A stretch of 36,551 nt of DNA from Candidatus Pacearchaeota archaeon (GCA_017609885.1 JAFCDB010000003.1:1-36551), one strand, 5' to 3'. Positions 8,877 through 17,639 are shown, counted from the stretch's first letter. The notes: a model not told the origin generated them from the sequence alone. Made by a program: numbers and translations.

Positions 8877-9283
8877 CAAATAAAAAAACAAAAATTGTGA
8901 GTGGGAAAAGAAAGACAAGTGTTGCAAAGGCGCGTATTAGTGAAGGAAGAGGGAAAATTAGCATTAATAAAATTCCTCATGAGCTGTTGAACGAGTTCCA
9001 TAAACTTATGATTGAAGAGCCGGTGAGAATTACAAAAGAGGTTTTAGGAAAGTTTAATTATAATATTTCTATAAGTGTTTCTGGGGGAGGAAGGGAAAGT
9101 CAAATAGAGGCGGCGAGATTAGCAATTGCAAAAGCAATTGTTGAAAAAACAAAAAGCAAGGAACTTAGAGATAAGTTTGCAAAATATGATAAATATTTAT
9201 TGGTTGCTGATACTCGGAGAAAGGAAGCTTACAAGCCAGGAGATTCAAAGGCGAGGAGCAAACGGCAAAGTTCAAAGAGGTAA
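8873..9283 (+). CDS. rps9: 30S ribosomal protein S9 (uS9)
   Basis: 'VSGKRKTSVAKARISEGRGKISIN...VADTRRKEAYKPGDSKARSKRQSSKR'. Confidence 0.95.
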   Translation: MTNKKTKIVSGKRKTSVAKARISEGRGKISINKIPHELLNEFHKLMIEEPVRITKEVLGKFNYNISISVSGGGRESQIEAARLAIAKAIVEKTKSKELRDKFAKYDKYLLVADTRRKEAYKPGDSKARSKRQSSKR

Positions 9284-9327
9284 TTTCAAAACAGCAAAAT
9301 TTAAATATAGTTTGATATTTAAAAAAC

Positions 9328-9537
9328 ATGAATTCATTTACAGCAATACTTGAGAAAGATGAGGACATGTATGTTGCAACCTGTCCTGAGATTGGGACGG
9401 TTAGCCAGGGAGCTACTATTGAGGAAGCAGTTGATAATTTGAGGGAAGCTACAGAATTGTATCTGGAAGAATTTAAAATTAAACCAAGATTAAAAGCATT
9501 CTTAACTACCTTCGAAGTTTCAAATGTCGTTGCTTAA
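9328..9537 (+). CDS. hicB: HicB-like antitoxin
   Basis: 'FTAILEKDEDMYVATCPEIGTVSQGATIEEAVDNLREATELYLEE'. Confidence 0.9.
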   Translation: MNSFTAILEKDEDMYVATCPEIGTVSQGATIEEAVDNLREATELYLEEFKIKPRLKAFLTTFEVSNVVA

Positions 9538-9751
9538 AAAAATTTCAAGAAAAGATTGTATTAAAATTCTCTGCAATAAATTTGGTTTTATAATTATTAG
9601 ACAAACAGGAAGCCACATAATTTTAAAAAAAGAAAATGGCGAGAAAATTGGAACAGTTGTTCCAAATCACAGAGAAATAAAAATAGGAACGCTCAAAGGG
9701 ATTTTAAGATTAGCTAGAATAAACGAGGAAGAATTTTCTCATTTCCAATAA
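9524..9751 (+). CDS. hicA: HicA-like toxin (mRNA interferase)
   Basis: 'FGFIIIRQTGSHIILKKENGEKIGTVVPNHREIKIGTLKGILRLARI'; GSH motif; overlaps hicB. Confidence 0.9.
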   Translation: MSLLKKISRKDCIKILCNKFGFIIIRQTGSHIILKKENGEKIGTVVPNHREIKIGTLKGILRLARINEEEFSHFQ

Positions 9752-9752
9752 A

Positions 9753-10286
9753 TTATTTCTTTTTTTTAGTTTTTTCCTCAAATTCTTTTTCAGATTTTTC
9801 TTTGATAGAATTTTTTGATTTTTTTGTTTTTACTTTTAGGTGTCTTAAAACAGAATTAATATCTTTTCGGATTTCGCGAATTTCTTTTTCTGCTTTTCTG
9901 TTTACTGCATAATCATATTCTACTCTTATTCTGTCTCTTTCAGTTGTTCTGTTCTGGCTCATTAAAATAATTGGTGCTTGGATTGCTGCAAGGCAGGAGA
10001 GAACTAAATTTAAAAGAATAAAAGGATACCCATCCCATTTTCCGAAGACAATCGTAGTTGTGTTTAAAATCATCCAAGCAATTAAAATTATTGCAAAAGA
10101 AAAAATAAATGTCCAACTGCCTGCCCAAATAGTCAGGAAATCTGCAGCTCTTTGTCCAAGGGTGAGTTGTTTTTTTGAAAACATACGATTAAGCGACTTG
10201 GAATCAATTAAATCCTTTAAATTTTTTGTGGGCATGTTTTGAACATTGAACAACTCTGAACTCTTTTTTTCCTCTTGTTTTTTCAT
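9753..10286 (-). CDS. DUF1003 membrane protein
   Basis: 'QRAADFLTIWAGSWTFIFSFAIILIAWMILNT...YPFILLNLVLSCLAAIQAPIILMSQNR'. Confidence 0.85.
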   Translation of the reverse strand: MKKQEEKKSSELFNVQNMPTKNLKDLIDSKSLNRMFSKKQLTLGQRAADFLTIWAGSWTFIFSFAIILIAWMILNTTTIVFGKWDGYPFILLNLVLSCLAAIQAPIILMSQNRTTERDRIRVEYDYAVNRKAEKEIREIRKDINSVLRHLKVKTKKSKNSIKEKSEKEFEEKTKKKK

Positions 10287-10358
10287 TAAAATATATAAGA
10301 AACAACGTATTTAAATTTTGTTGCATAAATTTTTATAGTGTGAAAACTATTTTTTTAT

Positions 10359-10880
10359 ATGAAGTTAAGGAAAATTAATTTGGTGATTGGAATTTTTGTT
10401 CTAATTGTTTTGTTTGGAGGTGTTGTTTATTCTTATATTGAGGGTTGGAGTTTCATTGATTCTATTTATTTTTCAACTGTTACAATTACGACGTTGGGAT
10501 ATGGGGACTTTGTTCCGCAGACATTCGCAGGCAAGATTTTTACGATTTTTTTCTCGTTAAGTGGAATTGTAATTGGTTTGTATTTAATAACTTCGCTTGG
10601 GAAATATTTGTTTGCGATTGAATTGAAGAAAAAATCGCCTGCAAAATGCGCTTTAATAAAACATAATAAATCTTTTGAAACTTCAAAGTTTTCAATTGGG
10701 CAATTTGTGGAATGGAAGCTGAGCAAACACGAGGCATTTGAAGGGAATATTGTTGAGATAGGGTTGAATCATTTAAAGTTGAATATAACTAAGAAAAATA
10801 ATAAAATATTGCCAAAAAAAGAGCAGAAAATTATTAAGATTTTTTCAAAAGGAAAAAGAGATGATGAAATTAAAATCTAG
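10359..10880 (+). CDS. Ion channel (K+ channel pore domain)
   Basis: 'FIDSIYFSTVTITTLGYGDFVPQTFAGKIFTIFFSLSGI': pore loop TTLGYGD. Confidence 0.88.
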   Translation: MKLRKINLVIGIFVLIVLFGGVVYSYIEGWSFIDSIYFSTVTITTLGYGDFVPQTFAGKIFTIFFSLSGIVIGLYLITSLGKYLFAIELKKKSPAKCALIKHNKSFETSKFSIGQFVEWKLSKHEAFEGNIVEIGLNHLKLNITKKNNKILPKKEQKIIKIFSKGKRDDEIKI

Positions 10881-11334
10881 AGAAGTTTTGATTGGAGTTT
10901 TTGTTGTTGTGTTGCTTTGTTTTATTTATTTTTTAGTTTCTTTAGAAGAAGAAGGTGAAAGGGAGGAGAAAATTGTTACGAAAATTATTGATGGGGATAC
11001 AATTGTTGTGCAGGGCGGAGAGAAAATTCGATTGTTAGGAGTTGATTGTGATGAAAAAGGAGATGAGTGTTATTCTAAGGCAAAGGAGATTTTAGAAGAG
11101 AAGTTGTTAGGAGAAACTGTTTTTTTAGAAAGTGATTTGGAAGATAAAGATAGGTATGGACGGAGTTTGAGATATATTTTTTTAGATGGAGAAAATATTA
11201 ATGTTTTTCTTGTTGAAAAAGGATATTGTATTGCGCGGTTTGAAAGAGAGGGGGCGAAGTATAAGGAGGAGATTGTTGGAGAGGAGGAGGGGGCGATTGA
11301 GGGGAGAGTGGGTTGTAAATGGGATGGAGCGTAA
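10861..11334 (+). CDS. Thermonuclease/SNase-like nuclease with N-terminal TM or signal segment
   Basis: 'VTKIIDGDTIVVQGGEKIRLLGVDCDE...EKLLGETVFLESDLEDKDRYGRSLRYIFLDGENINVFLVEKGY'. Confidence 0.9.
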   Translation: MMKLKSREVLIGVFVVVLLCFIYFLVSLEEEGEREEKIVTKIIDGDTIVVQGGEKIRLLGVDCDEKGDECYSKAKEILEEKLLGETVFLESDLEDKDRYGRSLRYIFLDGENINVFLVEKGYCIARFEREGAKYKEEIVGEEEGAIEGRVGCKWDGA

Positions 11335-11370
11335 GGATAGTTTTATATAATTGATAATTTTATTTTATAC

Positions 11371-11580
11371 ATGAAATTAAAAGAATTTTTCAAACCAAAT
11401 TTGACAAAGATAATATTAAGTATAATTTTAATATTTTTAATCAATCTTTATTTTTATTATATTTCTTTAAATATTGTTGTAGACTGTATGAACCCCCCCA
11501 TGTCCAACACCTTCACCGGATTATTTTTTTATAAATTTAATTTTCATACTTTCCACTTATTTGGTTTCTTGTGTAGTTAA
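11371..11580 (+). CDS. Hypothetical membrane protein, 69 aa
   Basis: One hydrophobic segment; weak support. Confidence 0.35.
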   Translation: MKLKEFFKPNLTKIILSIILIFLINLYFYYISLNIVVDCMNPPMSNTFTGLFFYKFNFHTFHLFGFLCS

Positions 11581-11636
11581 TTTAATTACAATAAAAATAA
11601 AATCGAAAAAATAGTTTTTAAAGATTTTAAAAGGAA

Positions 11637-12470
11637 TTAACTCATCAAATCATCAATTGGAGATTTAATTTTTTTAATTTCTTCTTGAGAAACGTGTGCA
11701 TATAATTCTGTAGTAGAGATTGAACTGTGACCTAACAATACCTGAATGTATCTTAAATCAACACCATTTTCCAAAAGGTGAGTTGCGAAACTATGACGCA
11801 AAGTATGTGGATGGATTGATTTTTGTATTCCTGATTTTCCTGCGATTTTTTGGACGATTTTTTGAATGTTTCTTGTTGACAAATTTCCATTTGGACCTGA
11901 AAAAAGATATTCTTGGTTTAGCTCATTTTGTTTTTTTACTTGTTTTTCAAGGGATTTGTTTAGGAATTCTGGGATATTGAAGATTCTGTCTTTGCGTCCT
12001 TTTGCCTGTCTGACAAATCCGATTTTTTCGTTGAATTTTAGGTCGTTTGTTTTAAGGTTTGTGAGTTCTGAGACTCGCAAGCCACAAGAGTAAAGTAGGG
12101 AAATCATAAGTTTGCTTTTTTTTGTTTGACAATTTTTTAATAAAATCTTTATTTCGTCTTTTGTTAAAACTGTTGGAATTCTTTTTTCTCTTTTTGGGCG
12201 TTTTATTGTTATTGTTAGATCTTTTTTTAGGATGTTTGTGAAGGAATATTTTATTGAGGCGAGGAAGAGGATTACTGATATTGCTGCGCTGTCTGTGAGT
12301 TTTTCTGACATGTAATATTTTATGTCGTCTTCTGAAATTTTTTCTGGAGATTTTTTTGTGAAGTTTAGGAGATTTTGATTGCATCGAATGTAATTTTTTA
12401 TTGTGTATGGGGAAGATTTTGAGATTTTTAATTCTATTTCAAGTTTTTTTAGGAATTCTTGGTTGTTCAT
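11637..12470 (-). CDS. xerA: Tyrosine recombinase, XerA-like
   Basis: 'SLLYSCGLRVSELTNL', 'HPHTLRHSFATHLLENGVDLRYIQVLLGHSSISTTELYAHVS' (R...HxxR...Y). Confidence 0.9.
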   Translation of the reverse strand: MNNQEFLKKLEIELKISKSSPYTIKNYIRCNQNLLNFTKKSPEKISEDDIKYYMSEKLTDSAAISVILFLASIKYSFTNILKKDLTITIKRPKREKRIPTVLTKDEIKILLKNCQTKKSKLMISLLYSCGLRVSELTNLKTNDLKFNEKIGFVRQAKGRKDRIFNIPEFLNKSLEKQVKKQNELNQEYLFSGPNGNLSTRNIQKIVQKIAGKSGIQKSIHPHTLRHSFATHLLENGVDLRYIQVLLGHSSISTTELYAHVSQEEIKKIKSPIDDLMS

Positions 12471-13132
12471 TTTAGTTTTTTAGATAGTTGTTTAAACAGC
12501 TGTTTGTTTTCTTTATATAGAATGGTTTGCATTCCTAATTTTTTTGCAGGGAGGATGTTCCATTTTTGGTTGTCGATAAACAAGCAGTTTTTCGCAGGGA
12601 CGTTAAGCTTTTTTAAGCAAAGTTTGTAGATTTTTGGATTTGGTTTGCGCATTCCGACGTCGCAGGAGACGACAACAGCGTCGAATTTTTTTGTGAGTTT
12701 TGGTTTTATTAATGCTTTTTTTGAAAGATGCCATTGGTCTGAGAGAATTGCTATTTTGTAACCTTGTTTTTTTAATTTTAGGGCTAACTTGAATAAGGGC
12801 TTATTTTCTTTGAATTGTTTTTTGTAAAGTTTGATTGCAAGTCTTTCGAATTTTTTTTCTGAGATATTAACATTTTTTGAGATTGTTTTTATGACTTTTT
12901 TTTCTGTTAATTCTCCTGTTATGGATTTTGCGTATGTTGTGTCGATTGCGTCGAACCATTGGTCTAGTGAAATTCCTAATTTTTTTGAGATTGAGTTGTG
13001 GAATCCTAAAAGTTTGTGAAGATGTTTTGGGTGGGAGGAATATTTTCCTAGTTCAAGGACTCCGCCAATGTCAAAGATTATTGCTTTGATTTTTCTTTCC
13101 TCTTTTTTCACTTTCTTTTCCCCTTTTTTCAT
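12467..13132 (-). CDS. HAD-family hydrolase
   Basis: 'IIFDIGGVLELG', 'KIAILSDQW', 'MRKPNPKIYKLCLKKLNVPAKNCLFIDNQKWNILPAKKLGM' (catalytic motif I second Asp replaced). Confidence 0.85.
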   Translation of the reverse strand: MKKGEKKVKKEERKIKAIIFDIGGVLELGKYSSHPKHLHKLLGFHNSISKKLGISLDQWFDAIDTTYAKSITGELTEKKVIKTISKNVNISEKKFERLAIKLYKKQFKENKPLFKLALKLKKQGYKIAILSDQWHLSKKALIKPKLTKKFDAVVVSCDVGMRKPNPKIYKLCLKKLNVPAKNCLFIDNQKWNILPAKKLGMQTILYKENKQLFKQLSKKLK

Positions 13133-13140
13133 ATAAGTTA

Positions 13141-13338
13141 TTGTGCGAACTTGTTTATAAAATTATGGGGGGGAAGATTTTTAAAGAAGCAATGGATTTA
13201 TCGAAAATAAGGAAAGGAGATTTTGTTGAAATTTGGGGAAGAAAATATGAAGTAATTGAGATTATCTGGGAAGGGGTAATGGATCACAAAACAAAGGAAT
13301 TTGTAACTCATTTAGAATTTGTTTTGCATGAAGTATGA
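13141..13338 (+). CDS. Hypothetical protein
   Basis: Small ORF 'IRKGDFVEIWGRKYEVIEIIWEGVMDHKTKEFVTHLEFVLHEV'. Confidence 0.45.
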   Translation: MCELVYKIMGGKIFKEAMDLSKIRKGDFVEIWGRKYEVIEIIWEGVMDHKTKEFVTHLEFVLHEV

Positions 13339-13810
13339 AACAAATCAATGAAAATATGCTACCTTATATGGAAATATAAAAGTGATGGAAAAATTATTTT
13401 TATAAGAAGCACAGAGATTAAAGATTCTGATATAAAACCTATGGAAAATTGTTAATTTGTTTTTTACTAACTACTTAATTATTTAATCAATTTATTGTTA
13501 ACTACTTTCTTTATGTTAAAGGTTTTTGTTTTTGATAGGAAGTTTTTGCGGGGGGAAATTATACAAAAATTTATTAAGACTATTAAACTTATATTGAGAT
13601 AATTAACAAAGCACTTATGAAAATTATTTGTGATAGAAGGGATAGATGTGAAAAATAGGAGGAATATTATTTTCCATTTCCTTCTCAACAATTAAGATAT
13701 GTTCAGCTATGTTTAGAAATTAATAAAAACCTGTGGAAATTCGTTAATTTAATTAGTTCGTGCAATGTATCTTGTGCGAACTTTACTGAAAGGGAATTGG
13801 GATTTTAGGA

Positions 13811-14191
13811 TTATAGTTTGATTTCGGGGCAAATTAGGTCTCGATCGTCGTCTTCTACATTGAGAGCGGCGTCTGCGATCTCATCTGAGCGCATTTTGTC
13901 TAAAAGTTTTTTTCTTTTATTAAAGGATTGAGATATTAAATTCTGAGCAAAATCTTCCCAAGGCAATTCAGATTCAGAAACATGAAAATATTGAGAAAGA
14001 AAAGGTAACTGAATTTTTCCTAATCCTTTGATTTCTCCATCTAAAGAATAAACAGTAGTATCAAAAAATCCATTTGCTCCTGAAGAAAACCCTCTGATTT
14101 GATGAACGGTATTACTTCCAGGGAATTGGTAATATTTATCTCTAACAGCATCGATTAAATCTTCATATAAGGTTGAACTATTTTTTTCCAT
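13811..14191 (-). CDS. Hypothetical protein, 126 aa
   Basis: Intact ORF, no recognised domain. Confidence 0.5.
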   Translation of the reverse strand: MEKNSSTLYEDLIDAVRDKYYQFPGSNTVHQIRGFSSGANGFFDTTVYSLDGEIKGLGKIQLPFLSQYFHVSESELPWEDFAQNLISQSFNKRKKLLDKMRSDEIADAALNVEDDDRDLICPEIKL

Positions 14192-14294
14192 TTTAATTTA
14201 AAAAATTTTAATTATTTAAATATTATGGTATTGCATTTTTTATTTTTCTTCGTGCAAAAAGTTTTTGTTTTTGATAGAAAGTTTCTGTTAGAGA

Positions 14295-14510
14295 TTATGC
14301 AGTGTTTCCATCATAACTAGATTCTACAAGTTTAGGTTCGCCTGCTCTTTTCATTGCGCGAGGAGGGACATAATCTTTTTGAGGCAAATCTTCTTGGGAA
14401 AAATATACACAAAGTTGTCCCCTATCAACATGAAAATTTCCTCCTCGACAACGACTCTTTTGATCTTGATAAAAACTACATTCTGGAACACAAGTTCTCA
14501 TTGCCATCAC
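14295..14510 (-). CDS. Cys-containing small hypothetical protein
   Basis: 'RTCVPECSFYQDQKSRCRGGNFHVDRGQLCVYF'. Confidence 0.5.
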   Translation of the reverse strand: MMAMRTCVPECSFYQDQKSRCRGGNFHVDRGQLCVYFSQEDLPQKDYVPPRAMKRAGEPKLVESSYDGNTA

Positions 14511-14588
14511 TAAATTAAAAATCCTGCTTATTTAAAGATTGTTGTATTGAGATTTATAGATATTTTTGCTAAAAATTGATTTATTTAG

Positions 14589-14796
14589 TTTATCAACGGT
14601 AAACAAAAAACAAACAACAGCAAACAGCTGTTTATAGATGTTGTTTGCTGTTTAAACAGCTGTTTATTTCAAACAACAGGGTGTTTATAGGTTTTTTTTT
14701 GAGTGTTTTGACACATTCTTAGACACATTCTTAGACAGATAATTTAAGGATTTTAAGAATTTCTTGTTAAAAAATTAGTGATTTGTCGACGGCAAA
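14589..14796. promoter_or_regulatory. Multi-repeat control region upstream of the 14845 wHTH gene
   Basis: AAACAGCTGTTT at 14622 and 14654 with GCTGTTTAAACAGC at 14647; GACACATTCTTA at 14710 and 14722; TTTATCAACGGTAAA at 14589 and TTTGTCGACGGCAAA at 14782. Confidence 0.7.
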
Positions 14797-14844
14797 TGAA
14801 GGTTGGAGCAAAAGATTTATAAAGAAAGGGGAATAATTTAGAGT

Positions 14845-15459
14845 ATGTTTGGTTGGTTTGGAAGAAAAAAAGAGATAGAATTGATAAAAGAAGAGGTTCA
14901 TGATTCTTTTGGAAAAGTTAAAGAAGATATAGACAAGCTTGGACAATGGGTTGGACATTTCAATAATAAACATGATTCACATGAAAACGAGTTTTTAGGG
15001 ATTAAAAAGGATTTGTCGTTGGTAAAAAAAGAGATTGAAGAATTAAAAGATATGATTTCTATATTTGGAAATGACATGAGTAAACAGATGTTCAAAACAA
15101 ACAAACAGCTGTTTAAGAAACAAACAGCTGTTGATGCTGTTCAAACAGGTGTGCAAACAGCTGTTCAAACAGTGAATTTTGGTGGTTTTTCGAATTTGAG
15201 TGTAACTGAGCGTGCAATTGTTTGGGTGTTAGCAAATAGTGAATTGAAATTAAGTTATGAAGATCTAGCATCTATGTTAGGAAAAACAACTTCAACTATT
15301 CGTGGGCAAATAAATAGGATACAACATAAAAGTGAAGGGTTAGTAGAAATGTATGTTGAAAAAAATGGAAAGAAAAGGATTTATATGTCTGAAGAAATAA
15401 AAGAAAAAATACTAAAAAATGTGAAAGTGAAAGTCAGAGAAAAAAGAGAGGAAGATTAA
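14845..15459 (+). CDS. Coiled-coil + repeat linker + C-terminal winged-helix protein
   Basis: N-term heptad-like region, linker KQLFKKQTAVDAVQTGVQTAVQTV, C-term 'LSVTERAIVWVLANSELKLSYEDLASMLGKTTSTIRGQINRI' HTH. Confidence 0.7.
   Translation: MFGWFGRKKEIELIKEEVHDSFGKVKEDIDKLGQWVGHFNNKHDSHENEFLGIKKDLSLVKKEIEELKDMISIFGNDMSKQMFKTNKQLFKKQTAVDAVQTGVQTAVQTVNFGGFSNLSVTERAIVWVLANSELKLSYEDLASMLGKTTSTIRGQINRIQHKSEGLVEMYVEKNGKKRIYMSEEIKEKILKNVKVKVREKREED
15103..15173 (+). repeat. AAACAGCTGTT-type repeats within wHTH gene
   Basis: Copies at 15103 (AAACAGCTGTTT), 15122, 15143 (AAACAGGTGT), 15155, partial 15168. Confidence 0.85.
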
Positions 15460-15718
15460 GTAAAAATCATTTGAAAAAGGAAGGAAAGTGAGAGTTAAAT
15501 TAATAAAAATTTAGTGGAAAAGTGATAAAAGAGATGTTGTGAAAAGGTAAAAGAGAGAGTTAAAGTAAAAAGGAGAATTAAATTGTAGTTTGTAAAAAAT
15601 AAAAAAGAAAGTAAAAAATAAAATTTTGTAAAGGAAGTAGTTAGTAATATCTAAGAAAAAATAAAGAAAAATAAGAGTTTTCTATAGTTGTAAAAGTTAT
15701 TCTGTTAACCGAAAATAA

Positions 15719-16519
15719 TTATAGTTCCCGAAGAGATAATAAAGTGTTTAAGGTTGCTAATCTCTTTAAACTATCTGAAATTCTAAGGAGAATGCGTTTA
15801 TTATTGATTTTTTCTTTTATTAATGGAAAACCTTTGTTAATAATTCTTTTAATGTAATCTCTAATTGAACTTTCCGAAAGATTTAATTGTTGGGATAAAA
15901 GAGAATAATCAACGAGAGTTCCTTGTTCTTCAAATTGATATATTGATGATAAAACCAACATTTCTTGATTAGTTAAACGTTTGATTTTTAATCTAAGATC
16001 TTTTTTTATATTATCTAATTGGTTTAATATAATTGAAGGATTTGGCTGTTGATTTTGAAGTTGTTGATTTTGAGGCGAATTTTGACTAATTTGAGGTGTT
16101 TTTGGTGTTTTGACCCCATAATTTCCTGTCGAAGTGTCTGTCGAAGTGTCTGTCTGTCTGTCTGTCGAAGAATGTGTCGAAGCCCCATGGTTTCCAGTGG
16201 AAAGGGGTATATTTGAAGGTTTAAGACTTTCTAAAGGAACATTATGTGTCGAAGAATGTGTCGAATTTTTGAGATGTGTCGAATTTATGTGTCGAAGTGT
16301 CGAAGTTTCAGGATTATGTGTCGAAGAATGTGTCGAATTTTGAATTTCGGGGATTTTTTGAGACTTAGAGAGGTTTTTTGTTAAAAGATCATTTACTTTT
16401 ACTAATTCGTAGAGAGAATTTTGTATTTCGTGAAGTTCTTTTTTTATAATTTCAAATTCTAAATTTAACTGATTAATATCTGATTTAACTTTTTGAAATG
16501 CCTCTTTTATTTGATCCAT
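15719..16519 (-). CDS. Coiled-coil + Ser/Thr/His repeat linker + C-terminal winged-helix protein
   Basis: Linker STHSSTHNPETSTLRHINSTHLKNSTHSSTHN...; C-term 'LTNQEMLVLSSIYQFEEQGTLVDYSLLSQQLNLSESSIRDYIKRI' HTH. Confidence 0.7.
   Translation of the reverse strand: MDQIKEAFQKVKSDINQLNLEFEIIKKELHEIQNSLYELVKVNDLLTKNLSKSQKIPEIQNSTHSSTHNPETSTLRHINSTHLKNSTHSSTHNVPLESLKPSNIPLSTGNHGASTHSSTDRQTDTSTDTSTGNYGVKTPKTPQISQNSPQNQQLQNQQPNPSIILNQLDNIKKDLRLKIKRLTNQEMLVLSSIYQFEEQGTLVDYSLLSQQLNLSESSIRDYIKRIINKGFPLIKEKINNKRILLRISDSLKRLATLNTLLSLREL
16127..16337 (-). repeat. About 11 copies of TTCGACA(CAT) word, with a GACA tetranucleotide run
   Basis: TGTCGAA (+ strand) repeated across the linker-coding region; 5 x TGTC at 16147-16166. 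Confidence 0.85.
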
Positions 16520-16569
16520 TTAAATTTTAAGTGAAGGAATTATATAAAGTTTCATATAATAGAATATAT

Positions 16570-16842
16570 TTATTTGTAATTTTGAGAGTAGGCTTGATGG
16601 GTTTTATTTGATAATCTCCAACGAGTTCTTTTTAGATAATTATCTCCTAAGGAATTTTTGTGAATTGAGATGATTAGATTTTTATTTTTTAGTTCTTCTA
16701 GAAGAGATTTGGTGAATTCATGATCTCGGATTATTTCATTAGCAATTTGTGATGTGAAGAGGGGATTTGGAAATTTGTCGAAGAGAACTGAGAGAATTTG
16801 CTCTGAGATTCTTTGCTTTTTTTTCTCTGATAGTTTTGACAT
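16570..16842 (-). CDS. Hypothetical HTH-like protein, 90 aa
   Basis: 'ISEQILSVLFDKFPNPLFTSQIANEIIRDHEFTKSLLEELKNKNLI' resembles a winged helix. Confidence 0.5.
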   Translation of the reverse strand: MSKLSEKKKQRISEQILSVLFDKFPNPLFTSQIANEIIRDHEFTKSLLEELKNKNLIISIHKNSLGDNYLKRTRWRLSNKTHQAYSQNYK

Positions 16843-16879
16843 GAAATTATATAGAAGAAGATTTTATATATTTTTGGAA

Positions 16880-17287
16880 TTATTCTTGTTTTGTCACCCT
16901 TGGGACAGGTATATGGAATGGGATACCTAAATCTTCTTCGAGCTGAAGAGAGCGAATGTTGCATCTTGAAAGAATTACATTCATTAGATAAATTCTAATG
17001 TCTTCGGGAATTTTTTTGTCTTTCCATTTTTCTTTTACTTCTTTTAAATTATCTTCTTTATCGAAGAGAATTAAGATTGCTCCTTGAAAATTTAGTTTTG
17101 CAAAATCAGGTTCATAATTTATTTCAAATACATAATCAAATTTCATTAAGTCTTTGTCTTTAAAAATATCTGATTTTTGATCTTCGATATTTTTTATTTC
17201 AATGTTTGTGTTTACTTTGAGATCTTTCGTTATTTCTTTTTTCTTTTCTGTTGAAATTTTTGTGAAATTAAATCCGACGAGTTTCAT
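16880..17287 (-). CDS. Hypothetical protein, 135 aa
   Basis: Intact ORF '...MNVILSRCNIRSLQLEEDLGIPFHIPVPRV'; family not assigned. Confidence 0.55.
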   Translation of the reverse strand: MKLVGFNFTKISTEKKKEITKDLKVNTNIEIKNIEDQKSDIFKDKDLMKFDYVFEINYEPDFAKLNFQGAILILFDKEDNLKEVKEKWKDKKIPEDIRIYLMNVILSRCNIRSLQLEEDLGIPFHIPVPRVTKQE

Positions 17288-17349
17288 TTTAAATTATCTT
17301 ATTACTCCTTTATTTTGATAAATTGAAATTAAGGTATTTAAAGATTTAG

Positions 17350-17610
17350 TTACATGAGGTCTTCCTCTGAAACAACTACAAAGTCGCCGATTGCCATTAT
17401 TGAATTGTGTGGAACTAAGAGTTCACCGACGCTGGTTCGCTCTAAATTAAGATTTTGAGTATAAGAAGTGGGATTTTTTATGACAATTTGAATTAGTTCT
17501 CCAGAACGAGTTTCAAAAGTTATGTCGTTGATAGTGCCAAGTCTCTTGCCTTCTTTAGTTACAACCATTTTCCCAAGAATTTCTTTCAGGGGTCTTTTTT
17601 CTTCTGACAT
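17350..17610 (-). CDS. PRC-barrel domain protein
   Basis: 'LKEILGKMVVTKEGKRLGTINDITFETRSGELIQIVI...LLVPHNSIMAIGDFVVV'. Confidence 0.82.
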   Translation of the reverse strand: MSEEKRPLKEILGKMVVTKEGKRLGTINDITFETRSGELIQIVIKNPTSYTQNLNLERTSVGELLVPHNSIMAIGDFVVVSEEDLM

Positions 17611-17639
17611 AATTAATTTAGTTTAAAGTGATATATAAA

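Noticed and set aside
11720-12093. Plus-strand ORFs over the recombinase
   Set aside because: Antisense shadow ORFs of xerA.
11637-12470. Tyrosine recombinase as integrase of the 29-36 kb element
   Set aside because: 17 kb away among host genes and resembles chromosomal XerA; no support for a link to the element.
12494-12505. AAACAGCTGTTT copy at the end of the HAD gene as part of the word network
   Set aside because: It encodes KQLF in a K/Q/L-rich tail; a single isolated copy could be chance, so not counted as support.
16127-16337. Possible CRISPR array
   Set aside because: Repeat units are short (10-12 bp) with irregular spacing inside a coding frame; no leader or cas genes.
16134-16343. 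69-aa plus-strand ORF in the repeat array
   Set aside because: Antisense to the wHTH gene's repeat-coded linker; CVEECVEF repeats simply mirror TGTCGAA.
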